A stretch of DNA of 64,000 nucleotides from a virus, in the IMG/VR virus record IMGVR_UViG_3300050120_000169, positions 16,088-80,087 of that record. The stretch is one strand, 5' to 3'. This document shows, piece after piece, positions 24,151 to 31,556 of this stretch (the stretch's first letter is position 1; each line of letters opens with the position of its first letter). The translations under genes and the position numbers were made by a program. The notes beneath the pieces were generated by a model. It was not told the DNA's origin. It made no database searches and saw only the letters and a program-made list of their open reading frames with translations.

Positions 24151-24657
24151 ATGGCAAATAAGAAACCCTTGTTTCAGAAGCAAGGTGCATGGGCGACTGG
24201 ACTGGCAACACGTCCGGTCTTTATCGATGGCCTTACGCACTCGTTGTTTTACCTGATCGTCGGCTGCAAAAACAGCGCAGACAGCTATCAAGCGGTCGTC
24301 GTTGGTCGGTTCGCACCTGACGTGTTCAAGATCAAGTTCTATGGCAAGTTCGAGGATTTCGGCTTCACCAAGAGCAGCATTTCCGACAAGTTCGGTGGCA
24401 GTAGCTTTCTGGATCGCAGCGACAAAGACGACGCGGGCTACCAGCGCTATTACACCAACCGTGACGGCTTGGCGAAGATCCTGAAGGCCTTGGGCGAAAC
24501 CCGTGGCGTGACTGTGGCACCGCTGGAGCAAGTGCTCGATGCCTATAACATGCCGCAACCCGAGCGCGCCAAGATCGCCAATCAGGTGCATCCTGCGCGT
24601 GGCGGCCACCGCCCGACCCTGCCGTTCAAACCGGTGCCGGTTTTGCAACACGCTTGA
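24151..24657 (+). CDS. Hypothetical protein, 168 aa
   Basis: ATG 24151 follows a short hairpin region (GACGG/CCGTC near 24115-24130) and a GGAG. Soluble, with codon use like well-expressed genes. Not recognised. Last gene before a terminator. Confidence 0.75.
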   Translation: MANKKPLFQKQGAWATGLATRPVFIDGLTHSLFYLIVGCKNSADSYQAVVVGRFAPDVFKIKFYGKFEDFGFTKSSISDKFGGSSFLDRSDKDDAGYQRYYTNRDGLAKILKALGETRGVTVAPLEQVLDAYNMPQPERAKIANQVHPARGGHRPTLPFKPVPVLQHA

Positions 24658-24678
24658 CCCTCGCCAGGATCGGCCTGA

Positions 24679-24703
24679 CCCCGCTTGAATCTAGGCGGGG
24701 TTT
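24679..24703 (+). terminator. Rho-independent terminator overlapping promoter P4
   Basis: CCCCGC (24679-24684) pairs with GCGGGG (24695-24700), followed by TTT. Its loop holds the -35 of the next promoter. Confidence 0.65.
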
Positions 24704-24713
24704 CTGCTATAGT
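24685..24713 (+). promoter_or_regulatory. Sigma-70-type promoter P4
   Basis: TTGAAT 24685-24690 and TATAGT 24708-24713 with a 17-bp spacer; the -35 lies in the terminator loop. It drives the replication genes. Confidence 0.7.
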
Positions 24714-24842
24714 AGTTACACATTCCAGTGCCGACACACTAGAAAAAGTACCAAGCTCAAGAGCCTTTGAGTGTGTGACTCTTTAATTCTTTCGGGAATC
24801 CCGGTGTCGGCTGGGGGGTCATGCACTTAAGGGCTTTTTCTT
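24714..24842 (+). ncRNA. Structured 5' leader before the initiator-like gene
   Basis: About 130 nt without a gene. GCCGAC (24730) pairs with GTCGGC (24806), CACACT with AGTGTG inside it, and CGGGA with TCCCG. The layout suggests a folded leader that could control translation of the next gene. Confidence 0.5.
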
Positions 24843-25874
24843 ATGAGTCTCTGGACCGATCTATCAGCACGCGGGCGTAATCTGGTGTTACACGAACTGG
24901 AGCGCGTGTTCGATCCTAATACTGGGCGATTCTTGTCCCAGCTTCTTTACTGGTATTCCCCCGACTCCAAGCATGACACCCGAGCGACTGTCCAATACGA
25001 TGGGCGATCCTGGGTGGCGCGCACCAAAGAGCAGTGGATTATCGACACCAACATGTCAGAGTGGCGGATCCGGGTGGCTATGGAGCGCCTGCTTGAACTT
25101 GGTTTGATCGAGCGGCAAATACTTCCCTACCACAACCAGCAAGTCCGGCACCTGTGGCTAAATGTCCCGGCCCTGGTGGAGTTCATTGCACAAAACGATG
25201 CACGCGAAGAACTGTCTCAGGAGCAGGGGGAGTGTGAATTCCTCACGACCCCCGTGAGTGTTCCTCACGCCCTCTATAAATACAAAGAATTAGAAGAGAG
25301 CTTTACAGTCACAGCCCCTGGACAAGCCCCAGGGACTAACACCCATACCCTGGCTGACTTATCACAGGGACAGGAGAACACAACCATGAACATCAATGAC
25401 GTCCTGGCAAACAAAAAGATAGCTGCCCCCGTGGCGAATGTAACGCCCTCGGTACTGGCACTCTTTTGGAAGAAACGACAGGCCGAGTACATCGGGGGGT
25501 ATGTCAAGGATTTGACTGGCAAACAACTAGGTCAGCTTAAATTCTTACTGAAGGGTGTCGGCCCCGAGCGATCCCTCGCGGTGATTAATTTCGTGTTCGA
25601 GAACTGGGCGCGCTTTGCCCTGCAAGTAAAGTCTGACAAAGGATTGTTGACTGTTCCTGCGGCCCCGGACATTGGCTTTTTGACCGCTTATCACGACATC
25701 GCCGTGCAATTGATTGCGGAAAAACAGCCGACCTCGCCAGTGAGTGCAAAACCGGTTATCATACCGGTAACGCCAAAACTGGAGAAAAACCCGGAACCGG
25801 CTGAGGTTGAGAAGAAAATGAGTTACGAAGAAATGATGGGGTACGTGGCTTCGGTTAAGGCCGGTAAGGAGTAG
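24843..25874 (+). CDS. Winged-helix replication initiator-like protein
   Basis: 343 aa. The N-terminal 115 residues (SQLLYWYS, WVARTKEQWIIDTNMSEWRIRVAMERLLELGLIE) are the winged-helix pattern of phage replication initiators and DnaD-like proteins. The middle is a low-complexity linker; the C-terminal part (about 190-260) is a second helical domain, and the last 60 residues are Pro/Lys/Glu-rich. It opens the replication module just before the helicase. ATG 24843, weak SD AAGGG. Palindrome copy 7 lies in frame (VQLIAE). Confidence 0.7.
   Translation: MSLWTDLSARGRNLVLHELERVFDPNTGRFLSQLLYWYSPDSKHDTRATVQYDGRSWVARTKEQWIIDTNMSEWRIRVAMERLLELGLIERQILPYHNQQVRHLWLNVPALVEFIAQNDAREELSQEQGECEFLTTPVSVPHALYKYKELEESFTVTAPGQAPGTNTHTLADLSQGQENTTMNINDVLANKKIAAPVANVTPSVLALFWKKRQAEYIGGYVKDLTGKQLGQLKFLLKGVGPERSLAVINFVFENWARFALQVKSDKGLLTVPAAPDIGFLTAYHDIAVQLIAEKQPTSPVSAKPVIIPVTPKLEKNPEPAEVEKKMSYEEMMGYVASVKAGKE
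25706..25719 (+). repeat. Dispersed palindrome copy 7 (in gene)
   Basis: GCAATTGATTGCGG inside the initiator-like gene, encoding Gln-Leu-Ile-Ala. Confidence 0.85.
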
Positions 25875-25876
25875 TC

Positions 25877-26419
25877 GTGAGCGCTGTAGCGGAGCAGAAA
25901 CCAGTCGAAGTGATCGATAAGACCGTTCACTGGCAAATTCTGAAGGAAATGACGCGTGTTTGCGAAATTGCAAACGTGCCGCCTCAGTTCGTCCGTAATT
26001 CGATGAAAAGTTACTGTACCGACAGTGAGATAGAGTGGGTGCGGACGTTCAATGTCACGCGCAAGGATGGCCTGGGAGGTTTATGCCTGACCGGAGCGGA
26101 TTCTATTACGCGTTGCATGGCCGTTACCGGTACGCTGGTGCGGCATTTTGTTGATGCTCGACTGATGACGCTGAATAACGTGGTGGGTAGCCCCGAGGCC
26201 GCAGTATTGCCGACCGTACTGGTGATTCCGAATTTCTACGTCAAGAGCACGGCAGGTAAGCAGTTGACCGGCTGGCAGGTTCAAACGCTGTTCGATGTGA
26301 TGCTGGCGCGATTCAGTGCCAACAAACCGACCGTGGTTTATGTCGAGGACAAGAAGGCCCTCGCATTGGATTACGGCGCGCAGATGGCCGACCACATACA
26401 GCAATTCGCGCAAGCCTAA
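25877..26419 (+). CDS. Hypothetical protein in replication module, 180 aa
   Basis: GTG 25877. Lies between the initiator-like and helicase genes, the place of helicase loaders, but I see no Walker motif. The C-terminal half (GKQLTGWQVQTLFDVMLARFSANKPTVVYVEDKKALALDYG) looks like an alpha/beta domain. Loader function is only a positional guess. Confidence 0.7.
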   Translation: MSAVAEQKPVEVIDKTVHWQILKEMTRVCEIANVPPQFVRNSMKSYCTDSEIEWVRTFNVTRKDGLGGLCLTGADSITRCMAVTGTLVRHFVDARLMTLNNVVGSPEAAVLPTVLVIPNFYVKSTAGKQLTGWQVQTLFDVMLARFSANKPTVVYVEDKKALALDYGAQMADHIQQFAQA

Positions 26420-26437
26420 GATACGGAAGGATATAAA

Positions 26438-26884
26438 ATGGCGGTGAACCGTTACAGTCACCCTGTACACGGCATGAAGGGAACGCCGACTTATCAATCA
26501 TGGGAATCCATGAAGCGGCGTTGCAAAGACCCGAAGAAGAAATATGTTCAGCGCGGGATTAAAGTTTGCGAGCGCTGGGAAAGTTTTCTGAATTTTTTGG
26601 CAGATATGGGGATTAGGCCAGAAGGCACGACCTTAGAACGCCAAAATAATGATAAAGGTTATGCGCCTGGAAATTGTATATGGGCCACCATGAAAGAGCA
26701 GTCAAGAAACAAAACTTCAAATGTTTTCTTGACGTTTGACAATGAAACTCTATGTACAGCCGACTGGGCTAGAAAAACTGGTATCAGCCATAAGGTGATT
26801 CGGGAACGAGTCAACCGAGGCTGGTCCGTAGAAGATGCACTAACAATTAAGCCCGTAGTCGGAGCAAATAGTCATGGCTGTTAA
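26438..26884 (+). CDS. HNH homing endonuclease inserted at the helicase start
   Basis: 148 aa. Pattern TYQSWESMKRRC ... RGIKVCERWESFLNFLADMG ... LERQNNDKGYAPGNCIWAT is the HNH-like nuclease typical of phage homing genes, followed by a C-terminal HTH-like region (TADWARKTGISHKVIRERVNRG). Its first four residues (MAVN) equal those of the overlapping helicase gene but with other codons (ATGGCGGTGAAC versus ATGGCTGTTAAT), suggesting insertion into the helicase start with a recoded replacement. Confidence 0.8.
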   Translation: MAVNRYSHPVHGMKGTPTYQSWESMKRRCKDPKKKYVQRGIKVCERWESFLNFLADMGIRPEGTTLERQNNDKGYAPGNCIWATMKEQSRNKTSNVFLTFDNETLCTADWARKTGISHKVIRERVNRGWSVEDALTIKPVVGANSHGC

Positions 26885-28169
26885 TCTCGGTCTTCGGGCG
26901 ATTCGTCGCCTCTGCGAACAACAGGAAACATACGAGTGGTATAAGTCAAAACTGAGTCCGTTGTTGTTTAAACCGAACGAACAGCCAGTTTTTAAGTGGG
27001 TTGACGATTTCGTACGGACTCACCACGCACTACCTCAAATCGATACGTTGGTGAAATACTTCCCCGCCGTGGCTGATGTCCCGGCGACCGAAGTAGCTAG
27101 TTATTACGTGGACTTGCTGGAGAACGATTACTGCTTTTCGAAAATCGTGCAGTGTGGTCAGGATAGTGCCAACCTACTGAAAGAGAATAATGCGGCCTGG
27201 AAGCCAGCCGCCGAGATCCTGCGGCGAACGCTTAACGACATTTCCCGCCAGCAGTATCGGGAAAAGATTATGGATTTCGGAGCCGAGGCCAATAGTTTGT
27301 TGACCAAGACCTATTACGGCTTGGAGAAAGTGCCGAATATCAGCGGTTTTGGCTGGCCGTACATGGATGAAATGGGTGGGGCGATGCCCGGGGACGTGGT
27401 GAGCTTCATTGGACGCCCACAAATGGGTAAGTCTTGGCTCACGTTGTACACCGCGCTACATAACTGGCGAGTGCGCAAGCACAGTGTGTTGTTCGTCAGC
27501 ATGGAAATGAGTCACTTGCCAATCGCCCAACGTGCGGCGACGATGATTGCCCACACGAATTTGACGCAGTTAAAGCACGGGCACCATTCGGACAAGGGTT
27601 ATTCGACGCAGACCGAGAAGCTGTTTTTCTCCAGTATGGAGACGATCACCAGTCCAGTCGAAGACGGTGGCGCACGGTTGTACATTGTTGACGGTAACCT
27701 AGCAGCGGACATGGAGGACATCTTCTCCCTGGCTGATCAATTGGGATGTCAGACGGTGATTATTGACGGCGCTTATCTTTGCCGCCACAAAAACGGACGC
27801 CTGGACCGATTCACACGAGCGGCTGAAAACTGCGAAAGCATGAAGCGCTACAGCAATGACCTGATGCTCGCCAGCTTTGCTAGTTGGCAGTTCAACCGGC
27901 AGGCGGCGGATAAGCAGAAGAAAAAAGGCGGCACGGCTGAAATTGGGTTGGAAGACATCGGGTACTCGGATGCCATTCCCCAGATCAGTAGTATCGTGCT
28001 GGGGCTATTCCAAGAAGACGGGGTGGAGACTATGACCAAGAAAAACATCCGGGTCATGAAAGGCCGGGGTGGCGAGGTAGGTGAGTTCGACATTGGGTGG
28101 GATTTCAACACTATGAATTTTGATCAAATCGGGATTAAGACCGAGGATTTTCAAAATATTTATATTTGA
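26874..28169 (+). CDS. Replicative DNA helicase, DnaB-like
   Basis: 431 aa. Unwinds DNA ahead of the fork. Walker A GRPQMGKS at 180-187, then the H1a-type motif LFVSMEMSHLPIAQR, Walker B QTVIIDG at about 292, and motifs GGTAEIGLEDIGYSD and RVMKGRGGEVGEF resembling the DnaB/T7 gp4 family. The N-terminal 130 residues are a helical DnaB-type domain. ATG 26874 overlaps the HNH end by 11 nt with GGAG 9 nt upstream. Primase is encoded separately at 32087. Confidence 0.85.
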   Translation: MAVNLGLRAIRRLCEQQETYEWYKSKLSPLLFKPNEQPVFKWVDDFVRTHHALPQIDTLVKYFPAVADVPATEVASYYVDLLENDYCFSKIVQCGQDSANLLKENNAAWKPAAEILRRTLNDISRQQYREKIMDFGAEANSLLTKTYYGLEKVPNISGFGWPYMDEMGGAMPGDVVSFIGRPQMGKSWLTLYTALHNWRVRKHSVLFVSMEMSHLPIAQRAATMIAHTNLTQLKHGHHSDKGYSTQTEKLFFSSMETITSPVEDGGARLYIVDGNLAADMEDIFSLADQLGCQTVIIDGAYLCRHKNGRLDRFTRAAENCESMKRYSNDLMLASFASWQFNRQAADKQKKKGGTAEIGLEDIGYSDAIPQISSIVLGLFQEDGVETMTKKNIRVMKGRGGEVGEFDIGWDFNTMNFDQIGIKTEDFQNIYI

Positions 28170-28193
28170 CAAATATCGAATTCGGCTTATAAT
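28166..28193 (+). promoter_or_regulatory. Sigma-70-type promoter P5
   Basis: TTGACA 28166-28171 overlaps the helicase stop; TATAAT 28188-28193; 16-bp spacer. Confidence 0.9.
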
Positions 28194-28389
28194 GCAATCT
28201 GGTTGGGTGGCGGATTGCGCCGGAACCCCCAGGCGGCTGGGTGTCTCCCGTGCGATTTGCCGCTCGACCGCCTTAACAAGTGCGGTTAAGCGGATAGGTT
28301 GTTTGATCATGCCCACCTGGGGGATGCCCAGGGGTTGTATGGCTGGCAGGCTGTCTACTTAACCGCATTTCAACCTCAATGGAGTGACT
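28194..28389 (+). ncRNA. Structured leader RNA after P5
   Basis: About 190 nt with no gene. A 10-bp perfect inverted repeat TGCGGTTAAG (about 28279) and CTTAACCGCA (about 28358) encloses a CCTGGG/CCCAGG hairpin. Upstream, CCCA/TGGG and GGCGG/CCGCC stems form another structure. It looks like an RNA element, either a leader of the following gene or a separate small RNA. Confidence 0.55.
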
Positions 28390-29187
28390 ATGACCGTATT
28401 ACATGAATTACTTGCAGCAGAAAAGACGGTGACCAGTGCGCGTGACCGCCTCACCGAAGACACAGACAACAAGTTCGGCAAGCAGGAATCCTTCTTTACC
28501 GGGGGCACCAAAACCCTCGAAATGTTGGGTGACGATCAAGCCAATAAGTCCATCGAAGCCGCAGCGCGGGCCGACAAGGAACTGGCAACCACTGTGGTAG
28601 CGACACTTGACTACTACCTGACGTATTGGGCCAAGGCCGAGACGTTACTGGCGCAAAAGAACCTGACCAATACCCGGGCACTGGCTGACCTCGAATTTCG
28701 CGGCACCACGATTGCCAACGATGTACCGGTTGACGAACTGATGGGCCTGGAAGTGCGGCTGACGGATTTTCGTAAGCTGGCTTTGCGGATCCCCACGCTC
28801 GATGCCAGCCGGGAATGGCAGTACGATACGAGTGCCGAGCAACAGGGCACCTATCGGGCGGTCAAGCCTACTGTTACGACCAAAACCGAGAAGGTGGAAG
28901 TACCGGTTATTCTGGTGCAACCGACCAAGGAACACCCGGCACAGGTCAAGATCAGTAGCGCGGACAAGGTGGTGGGCACGTTCACGACCCAGCATACCAG
29001 CGGCGCTATTGCGGCGATTCAGAAGGCCAATTTGCTGGCGGTGATCGATGATCTGATCATTTCTGTCAAGGCCGCCCGGGTGCGTGCTAACTCGGTAGAA
29101 GTCAGCAAGGTCCCGGGTTTGGGCGAAACGATCAAAACACTGTTGATGGAGCCGTTGAAGGCGGCCCCGATCAACAATGCGGTATAA
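28390..29187 (+). CDS. Conserved phage hypothetical protein, 265 aa
   Basis: ATG 28390 with GGAG 5 nt upstream. The layout (LHELLAAEKTV start, then VPVDELMGLEVRLTDFRKLALRIPTLDASREWQYD, then KVEVPVILVQPTKEHPAQVK) resembles a family of phage proteins found beside replication genes (DUF7873-like, from memory). Soluble, mixed alpha/beta. Role unknown. It has its own promoter and a folded leader, so it is probably abundant. Confidence 0.75.
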   Translation: MTVLHELLAAEKTVTSARDRLTEDTDNKFGKQESFFTGGTKTLEMLGDDQANKSIEAAARADKELATTVVATLDYYLTYWAKAETLLAQKNLTNTRALADLEFRGTTIANDVPVDELMGLEVRLTDFRKLALRIPTLDASREWQYDTSAEQQGTYRAVKPTVTTKTEKVEVPVILVQPTKEHPAQVKISSADKVVGTFTTQHTSGAIAAIQKANLLAVIDDLIISVKAARVRANSVEVSKVPGLGETIKTLLMEPLKAAPINNAV

Positions 29188-29238
29188 ACAGTAAGTGCGA
29201 AACAGGTAGCGTTATCGTTATAGTTGGCGTCGGGTTAG

Positions 29239-29266
29239 GTTGGTTCGAATCCAACCCGTCCCGCCA
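29239..29266 (+). tRNA. tRNA A, 3' half placed before its 5' half
   Basis: T arm GTTGG-TTCGAAT-CCAAC (29239-29255), acceptor strand CCGTCCC (29256-29262), discriminator G, encoded CCA (29264-29266). It pairs perfectly, 7 of 7, with GGGACGG at 29299-29305, which starts the 5' half downstream. No normal 5' half lies upstream: only about 50 nt separate it from a CDS. Confidence 0.7.
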
Positions 29267-29272
29267 AGTTTT

Positions 29273-29288
29273 CCGCAATTAACTGCGG
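29273..29288 (+). repeat. Dispersed palindrome copy 8 (variant CCGCAATTAACTGCGG)
   Basis: One mismatch from the consensus. Lies in the 32-nt linker between the two halves of permuted tRNA A. Confidence 0.8.
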
Positions 29289-29298
29289 AGGATTTCAC

Positions 29299-29340
29299 GG
29301 GACGGTGGCCGAGTGGATACAGGCCCACATGCGAATGTGG
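29299..29340 (+). tRNA. tRNA A, 5' half
   Basis: Acceptor strand GGGACGG (29299-29305), TG, D arm GCC-GAGTGGATACA-GGC. It is followed by CCACAT-GCGA-ATGTGG (29325-29340), a perfect 6-bp hairpin with a GNRA loop rather than a normal anticodon arm. The anticodon therefore cannot be assigned; this hairpin may belong to intron-like sequence. Confidence 0.65.
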
Positions 29341-29452
29341 AAAGACCCAGTTTATGATTTTCGTATCACCTGTCAGCATTGTCTTATGCAACAGCGGCAA
29401 AAGTAGTCCGGCAAGCAGCTTCGCGCACCCCTGATAAGAGCGCGAAGCATAA
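29341..29452 (+). other. Structured spacer between tRNA A 5' half and tRNA B 3' half
   Basis: 112 nt with a 9-bp perfect stem GCTTCGCGC (29418-29426) with GCGCGAAGC (29440-29448) just before tRNA B, and a segment AAAAGTAGTCC that recalls the P7 strand of group I introns. No gene. Confidence 0.45.
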
Positions 29453-29486
29453 GTCAAGGTCATCGGTTCGAACCCGGTCGCCTCCT
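29453..29486 (+). tRNA. tRNA B, 3' half placed before its 5' half
   Basis: Anticodon-stem strand GTCAA (29453-29457), variable loop GGTC, T arm ATCGG-TTCGAAC-CCGGT, acceptor strand CGCCTCC (29479-29485) and T. CGCCTCC pairs 7 of 7 with GGAGGCG at 29979, and GTCAA pairs with TTGGC at 30004 (one G-U). CATAA directly upstream hints at a CAU anticodon, but the loop cannot be closed canonically. Confidence 0.7.
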
Positions 29487-29506
29487 CCTGAGTAACTTGT
29501 AAAACT

Positions 29507-29968
29507 ATGAATGCTAAGCAGTACATTCTTGACCGGAGTTTGGAAATAGGGGATTGCTGGATATGGCAGCAATCTACGGATAAGAATGGTTACGGTTGTG
29601 CCTGTTTTAATGGTGTGTATTTAGGCGCTCACCGGCTTTCATTCATGGCTTTTGTTGGGGAAATACCTTCTGGTATAAAAGTGTTACATACTTGCGATAT
29701 TCCTTCTTGTGTGCGACCACAACATCTATTTCTTGGAAGTCATCAAGACAACATGGATGATATGGTTAAAAAAGGGAGGTCTGCCAAGGGTGTGCATATG
29801 AATACTGGAAGTGCGCACGGTTCAGCGGTTTTGACGGAAGACCAAGTTTTACTAATTCGCAAACTTTGTGAAGAAGGTAGGTCACAAAATTCAGTGGAAA
29901 GAGAATTTGGATTGTCCAAAGGACTAGTGAATAAAATAGTGCGTAGAAAACTATGGACCCACATATAG
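29507..29968 (+). CDS. HNH homing endonuclease between the halves of tRNA B
   Basis: 153 aa. HNH_3-type nuclease: DCWIWQQSTDKNGYG, then AHRLSFMAFVGEIP, VLHTCDIPSCVRPQHLFLGSHQDNMDDM. A C-terminal HTH (LTEDQVLLIRKLCEEGRSQNSVEREFGLS in parts) binds DNA. AT-rich against its surroundings. It fills almost all of the 492-nt gap between the 3' half (ends 29486) and the 5' half (starts 29979) of tRNA B. Confidence 0.85.
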   Translation: MNAKQYILDRSLEIGDCWIWQQSTDKNGYGCACFNGVYLGAHRLSFMAFVGEIPSGIKVLHTCDIPSCVRPQHLFLGSHQDNMDDMVKKGRSAKGVHMNTGSAHGSAVLTEDQVLLIRKLCEEGRSQNSVEREFGLSKGLVNKIVRRKLWTHI

Positions 29969-29978
29969 GTTACTGAGC

Positions 29979-30010
29979 GGAGGCGTAGCTCAGCGGTAGA
30001 GCATTGGCTA
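29979..30010 (+). tRNA. tRNA B, 5' half
   Basis: Acceptor strand GGAGGCG (29979-29985), TA, D arm GCTC-AGCGGTA-GAGC, A26, anticodon-stem strand TTGGC (30004-30008). The sequence then runs into AATTGAG, a start seen in some group I tRNA introns. No downstream 3' half exists; its partner is at 29453. Confidence 0.7.
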
Positions 30011-30150
30011 ATTGAGTTATCGTAACTGGCTTGGATGTGATGAAAAACGCAGTTGGGTGAAAGCCGAAGTCCCCAGCAGGAGTCGGGCATGACAAATGCG
30101 CGGGGGCTTTCTAACTGGCCTTGGACACAGGACCGGGCAGAAAGCGCACT
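30011..30150 (+). other. Structured RNA after tRNA B 5' half (possible intron half)
   Basis: No gene in these 140 nt. AGTTA-TCG-TAACT hairpin near 30014, and AGTT..GAAAGCC pairing with GGCTTTC..AACT (about 30051-30115) around a GTCCC-rich centre. May be the 5' half of a permuted intron or a leader of the next gene. Confidence 0.4.
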
Positions 30151-30164
30151 TCAATGGAGTGACC

Positions 30165-30347
30165 GTGATTGATACCACACAAACCCCGTATTACAAGGGT
30201 TACAAAGCCTTCCTAGATTACAACCGGGGCGATACCCCCATGCCTGACAACCCATTTGTAGAAGGTAGCAATGATTACGGGCGGTGGGTTGATGGGTATG
30301 GCGATGCTCTTGGCGACTGGGAAGCCTGGATGGAAAGCGATATTTAG
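30165..30347 (+). CDS. Hypothetical protein, 60 aa
   Basis: GTG 30165 after GGAG (5-nt spacing). Aromatic/acidic (YYKGYKAFLDYNRG, DYGRWVDGYGDALGDWEAW), a pattern found in small phage proteins of the ribosome modulation factor-like size class, but I do not claim homology. Confidence 0.65.
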   Translation: MIDTTQTPYYKGYKAFLDYNRGDTPMPDNPFVEGSNDYGRWVDGYGDALGDWEAWMESDI

Positions 30348-30356
30348 GAGCAGCAC

Positions 30357-31193
30357 ATGGCATTGAATTTTGTTGGTGGTAAGCCGGTAAAAGTGGATAA
30401 GAAGATTATCCCTGTTGAAGAAATAAAAACCCCCGCTCCCCCTCCTTCGGGGGACTTCAAGTATTCGGATAAAGAACTGGCCGCGTTCCTGCTTGAGCAA
30501 GCACAGCAAATCAAGGCTGCGACTGCTGTACCGGGTTCGTTGTTGACCGCACAAGAACCGGAAAAGATACCGATCTACGTCAATGTTACGCATACAGTGG
30601 CCCCCGCCCCCTCGATTTTTGGATCATCGGGCATTCTAAACAACGAATTGTATGCCCAAGGCGTCACGCCACCCCCCGGGACGGTATTGGCCGATGGCAC
30701 GACCACGTACTTGAGTAAGCTGCAAATCCCCGTTTCGGAATTAACGGTCGAGGACCAAGTAAAGCTTTCTCAGGACCAAGAACCGCAGTCAATTGCGGTG
30801 GAACAGGCGCACTCGGAAGTGCTGACGTTGGTAGACGAGTACACCGAACTGCAAGCGGAAATCGATGCCGTTGACATTTCTGCCCAGTTGAAAGCCCAGG
30901 AAACGATCAAAAAGCGGCTGGCGCAGATTGCCAAATCCGATAATTACCCGTCGAATAAACCCGTACAGCTATGCGGCACGCATGGCAACTACGTGGAGTT
31001 CAGCGCGGCGGCCAACTCGGTGAAGATCACCGACAAGGCGGGTATGGCGATGTATCTCGGTGCGCCAGTGTGGATTGAGCACACCGAAATGACGCTGGCC
31101 GAAGCCAAGAAGATCCTCAGCGAAAACGAACTTGCCAAGTACACGTCTAACGTCCCGGGTAGTCGGACGCTCAAAACCGTTTATAAGGGGTAG
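30357..31193 (+). CDS. Hypothetical protein, 278 aa
   Basis: ATG 30357 after AGGAG. N-terminal third is Pro-rich and probably disordered; residues about 155-200 are strongly helical (EVLTLVDEYTELQAEIDAV ... LKAQETIKKRL), likely coiled coil; the C-terminal 80 residues are compact. No recognised family. Palindrome copy 9 lies in frame (QSIAVE). Confidence 0.75.
   Translation: MALNFVGGKPVKVDKKIIPVEEIKTPAPPPSGDFKYSDKELAAFLLEQAQQIKAATAVPGSLLTAQEPEKIPIYVNVTHTVAPAPSIFGSSGILNNELYAQGVTPPPGTVLADGTTTYLSKLQIPVSELTVEDQVKLSQDQEPQSIAVEQAHSEVLTLVDEYTELQAEIDAVDISAQLKAQETIKKRLAQIAKSDNYPSNKPVQLCGTHGNYVEFSAAANSVKITDKAGMAMYLGAPVWIEHTEMTLAEAKKILSENELAKYTSNVPGSRTLKTVYKG
30784..30797 (+). repeat. Dispersed palindrome copy 9 (variant GCAGTCAATTGCGG)
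   Basis: In-frame variant with one change, encoding Gln-Ser-Ile-Ala. Confidence 0.75.
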
Positions 31194-31195
31194 TC

Positions 31196-31375
31196 ATGGT
31201 AGATACCGATGTCCTAATTGCGGCCTTGGCTGACCAGCACGATATTATTGACTCGCTGTTGGCCGAGCTTATTACTGCGAAACCCGGATGGTTCCCTACA
31301 CAAAGTCCGTTGTGGCTGCGAATTGTATCCGCGCACGAGATTTTGGTGGAGGCCCAACGTGAGCAAAAAGGGTAA
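31196..31375 (+). CDS. Hypothetical protein, 59 aa
   Basis: ATG 31196, 2 nt after the preceding stop (AAGGGG upstream), ends TAA 31373-31375. Helical and soluble (DVLIAALADQHDIIDSLLAE). Overlaps the next gene by 17 nt in another frame. No recognised family. Confidence 0.6.
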   Translation: MVDTDVLIAALADQHDIIDSLLAELITAKPGWFPTQSPLWLRIVSAHEILVEAQREQKG

Positions 31376-31556
31376 GCCTAAGTTTTATGTGCCCTGTACT
31401 CCGGCTGGCACGCCCTGCGTGTGGAATGCCGGAAAGACTGAGCAAGAAGCGTGGGAGAACCTCATGATGGATGCCAGTCATATGCCGTACACAGGCATAG
31501 ATGCGTTCAAAGCTCGGGGCTACACAGTGGAGGAATGGGATTATGATCCGCGATGA
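31359..31556 (+). CDS. Hypothetical protein, 65 aa
   Basis: GTG 31359 after GGAGG. A compact domain with two cysteines (YVPCTPAGTPCVWN) and EEAW-type helix, like small HicB-size phage proteins; no assignment claimed. Confidence 0.65.
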   Translation: MSKKGKPKFYVPCTPAGTPCVWNAGKTEQEAWENLMMDASHMPYTGIDAFKARGYTVEEWDYDPR

